Below are positions 56,564 through 58,519 of a stretch of DNA of 58,519 nt, one piece after another. Source of the DNA: Caecitellus pseudoparvulus (lineage: Eukaryota > Bigyra: Bicosoecida); NCBI GenBank assembly GCA_965644315.1, contig CBFFRQ010000208.1, forward strand, positions 1 through 58,519. Reading direction: 5' to 3'. The notes beneath the pieces were generated by a model that made no database searches, was not told the DNA's origin, and saw only the letters and a program-made list of their open reading frames with translations. Positions within the stretch are counted from its first letter, which is position 1; each line of letters starts with the position of its first letter. Both the position numbers and the translations under genes were made by a program.

Positions 56564-57742
56564 GCTGGGGCAGATGTGGGGCGAGGCGCGGGAGCGCGTG
56601 TGCAGGGCGTGCCTCGGTGCATGCTGTGCGATGTGGTGTTGGGGTCGTGGGGCGCTGTGGAGAAGCACAGGCGTGAGTGTCATGGGGGGGCAGGTGCTGG
56701 TGGTCGTGTGGTGTGCATTGTGTGTGGGAAGAGCTTCTGCAAGGCTTCGTATCTGAGGAAGCATGTCCGCGCCGTGCACGAGGGCGCCAAAGACCACCAC
56801 TGCCCACACTGTGACAAGACATTCACCGTGGCTGGCAGCCTCAAGACACACATCCGCAACGTCCATGAAGGTGTCAGAGATCACCACTGTCCGCACTGTG
56901 ACAAGGCGTTTGGCAAGGCTGGCGACCTCAAGAGACACATCCGCAATGTCCACGAGGGTGCGCGAGACCACCACTGCCCACACTGTGACAAGACGTTCGG
57001 CGAGGCTGGTCATCTCAAGGCACACATCCGCAACGTGCACGAAGGCACCAGAGACCACCACTGCCCACACTGTGACAAGGCGTTCAGCGGGGCTGGCAAC
57101 CTCAAGAAGCACATCCGCACTGTCCATGAAGGCGTGAAAGACCACCACTGCCCGCACTGTGACAAGGCGTTTGGCGAGGCTGGTAGCCTCAAGACACACA
57201 TCCGCACCGTGCACGAAGGCACCAGAGACCACCACTGCCCACACTGTGACAAGGCATTCGGCACGGCTTGCAGCCTCAAAACCCACATCCACACCGTGCA
57301 CGAAGGCACCAGAGACCACCACTGCCCACACTGTGACAAGGCGTTTGGCGAGGCTGGCCACCTCAAGAGGCACATCCGCACTGTGCATGAGGGTGCCAGA
57401 GACCACCACTGCCCACACTGTGAAAAGGCGTTCGGCGAGGCTGGCAACCTCAAGACCCACATCCGCACCGTTCATGAGGGTGCCCGAGACCACCACTGTC
57501 CACACTGTGACAAGGCGTTTACACAGGCTGGTAGTCTCAAGACACACATCCGCACCGTGCACGAAGGCACCAGAGACCACCACTGCCCACACTGTGAAAA
57601 GGCGTTCGGCGAGGCTGGCAACCTCAAGACCCACATCCGCACCGTTCATGAGGGTGCCCGAGACCACCACTGTCCACACTGTGACAAGGAGTTTGGCGAG
57701 GCTGGTAGCCTCAAGAGACACATCCGCTCCATACACGCATGA
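56564..57742 (+). CDS. C2H2 zinc-finger protein, 13 fingers, 5' end lost at the viral junction
   Basis: The frame is open from the TIR edge to the stop at 57742. Thirteen C2H2 fingers are seen. The first two (CMLC-x12-H, CIVCGKSF) are divergent. Eleven are near copies of a 29-residue unit (CPHCDKAFGEAGSLKTHI plus RTVHEGTRDHH), giving a tandem array from about 56790. The linker is HEGTRDHH rather than TGEKP. The only early in-frame ATG (56621) falls between the two Cys of finger 1. The next upstream in-frame stop lies inside the TIR, with no ATG between. So the true start or a 5' exon lies elsewhere and the insertion probably cut it off. Probably a sequence-specific DNA-binding nuclear protein. 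Confidence 0.8.
   Translation, partial: AGADVGRGAGARVQGVPRCMLCDVVLGSWGAVEKHRRECHGGAGAGGRVVCIVCGKSFCKASYLRKHVRAVHEGAKDHHCPHCDKTFTVAGSLKTHIRNVHEGVRDHHCPHCDKAFGKAGDLKRHIRNVHEGARDHHCPHCDKTFGEAGHLKAHIRNVHEGTRDHHCPHCDKAFSGAGNLKKHIRTVHEGVKDHHCPHCDKAFGEAGSLKTHIRTVHEGTRDHHCPHCDKAFGTACSLKTHIHTVHEGTRDHHCPHCDKAFGEAGHLKRHIRTVHEGARDHHCPHCEKAFGEAGNLKTHIRTVHEGARDHHCPHCDKAFTQAGSLKTHIRTVHEGTRDHHCPHCEKAFGEAGNLKTHIRTVHEGARDHHCPHCDKEFGEAGSLKRHIRSIHA
56790..57735 (+). repeat. Tandem 87-bp zinc-finger units
   Basis: Eleven units with core CACTGCCCACACTGTGA; neighbouring units differ mainly at the DNA-contact positions around the helix (GSLKT, GDLKR, GHLKA, GNLKK). Units 10 and 12 are almost identical, suggesting recent duplication. 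Confidence 0.85.
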
Positions 57743-58519
57743 CCACTATGCCCACAATGCACTACACCTCACCCCTCTCCACCTCCGCCCCTCACACACC
57801 CACCAGGACGAGACACACACACATACCCACCATCCACCTCACACCACAGCGGACACCCCTCCCCGCACCTCCACACATCCCCATGCCCGCCCTGACCACC
57901 CAACACACCCGCGCTCGCCGCACGCACACCATGCAGCGCCGCAGAGCCTGCAGCCGTCACCACCACGGACGTGATTGCGCCAGCCGCCGCACTGGCCACT
58001 GTGCCGGTGGTGCTGGCGGCTGTCGCGGCCAGGGCACACCCAGCACCACACACACCTGCCACGGCTGCCGCGGCCACGTCACCGCCCACGGCCCGTGTGC
58101 CCTCCGTCATGGCGGTGGATGCCAGGCTGAGGCCCGCGCCAGCAACAGTGCCGGCAGCTTGGCTCGCCAGGTGCACTCCCGTGGCCACGGCTGCACCGGC
58201 GGCGAGGCCAGCGAGAGCGGGGCCCTGGTGTGGGGTCCCGGCCATGTCAAGATGTGTATGTGTGTGGCGTGTGGCGTGTGCTCAGTGTGCTGTGGAGGTG
58301 TGCGGGTGGGCTGTGGATGGGTGTGAGGAAACGCCGTGGAAACGCGGCCGGCGTTGCGGGTGCTGCTGGGAGGACGGGTCCGTGGTCAGGGCAGTCCACT
58401 GTGCGCCGCGATGCAGCCGGGTACAGACCATGCACGGCAGCATGCTCGTGGGAGGCTTGCGTGTAGGTGGCCGTGTGTGATGTGGGGGCGTGGAGGCAAT
58501 GGTGGCTTGGGGCTGGGCG
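57743..58519. other. Right host flank, low-complexity
   Basis: CA- and CG-rich sequence after the zinc-finger stop. Frames are open on both strands because of composition. Only the Ala-rich minus-strand ORF is worth listing. Confidence 0.4.
57769..58245 (-). CDS. Candidate Ala/Gly-rich ORF
   Basis: 158 residues from ATG 58245 (MAGTPHQGPALAGLAAG). Over 100 residues of Ala/Gly/Thr/Val hydrophobic low complexity, then a Cys/Gly-rich end. It could be a membrane-interacting repeat protein or a composition artefact of GC-rich DNA. Confidence 0.25.
   Translation of the reverse strand: MAGTPHQGPALAGLAAGAAVATGVHLASQAAGTVAGAGLSLASTAMTEGTRAVGGDVAAAAVAGVCGAGCALAATAASTTGTVASAAAGAITSVVVTAAGSAALHGVRAASAGVLGGQGGHGDVWRCGEGCPLWCEVDGGYVCVSRPGGCVRGGGGEG

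Noticed and set aside
38845-56585. Similar strings on both sides of the virus (GCTGAGCCAGAG left, GCTGGGGCAGAT right) as a target duplication
   Set aside because: Imperfect and not adjacent to the left end; probably chance in GC-rich DNA.
56537-57736. 399-aa minus-strand ORF opposite the zinc fingers
   Set aside because: Mirror of the 87-bp repeat; it runs into the TIR and has no domain.

Overview
The window is GC-rich eukaryotic nuclear DNA interrupted by one sharply bounded AT-rich block. The host genes have short GT-AG introns (about 60-210 nt; donors are often GTGCGTG or GTGAGT). They encode eukaryote-only machinery: a Ca2+-dependent protein kinase, SYS1, TMEM94, a NEK kinase joined to IFT57, and a mitochondrial-type bL35. 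IFT57 points to a flagellated protist, either an alga or a heterotrophic flagellate. I cannot name the species. A GC-rich protist genome carrying AT-rich endogenous viruses matches the known pattern of Cafeteria and several algae, but that is only an analogy.

Left host arm (1-38867): a fucosyltransferase-like type II membrane enzyme, a four-exon organellar bL35, a myristoylated CDPK and SYS1 lie on the + strand. A minus-strand run follows: a giant LRR/EF-hand protein, an MFS transporter, a TMEM94-like P-type ATPase relative, a NEK6/7-like kinase fused in frame to IFT57, and two unrecognised genes. Then come a small dynactin-p24-like gene (+), a type I membrane protein whose ectodomain is a 48-bp minisatellite (-), an ankyrin-kinase (-), and a multi-pass membrane protein (+). 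Convergent neighbours end 1 nt apart in two places, so the genome is compact.

Viral insert (38868-56563, 17.7 kb): an apparently intact Polinton-like virus (PLV) with 418-bp terminal inverted repeats that match at every position I compared. The + strand holds a lipase, several small unknowns, a proline-rich virion-type gene split by a canonical A_AAA_AAG -1 slippery site, the A32/FtsK packaging ATPase, a double-jelly-roll-type major capsid protein, a penton-like minor capsid protein, an 846-aa repeat fibre, a DUF5754-like protein, a degenerate P-loop protein and a DDE integrase with a C-terminal chromodomain. The minus strand holds the replication set: an unusually short exonuclease-less family-B polymerase, an SF3 helicase and small unknowns. 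Four minus-strand genes share the motif AAATNACTTAAAGATAA 20-27 nt before the ATG (candidate early promoter). The + strand structural genes instead have a TATA-like box abutting the ATG (candidate late promoter). Stem-loops follow several genes and probably serve as 3'-end signals. I found no protease and no tyrosine recombinase.

Right host arm (56564-58519): a 13-finger C2H2 protein whose reading frame runs out of the viral junction without a start codon before the first zinc ligand. The virus therefore probably interrupted or landed immediately 5' of this gene. An alanine-rich low-complexity ORF follows.

Most notable: the intact PLV with its frameshift site, variant polymerase and two promoter classes, and the NEK-IFT57 fusion. 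All family calls are by eye; no searches were run.
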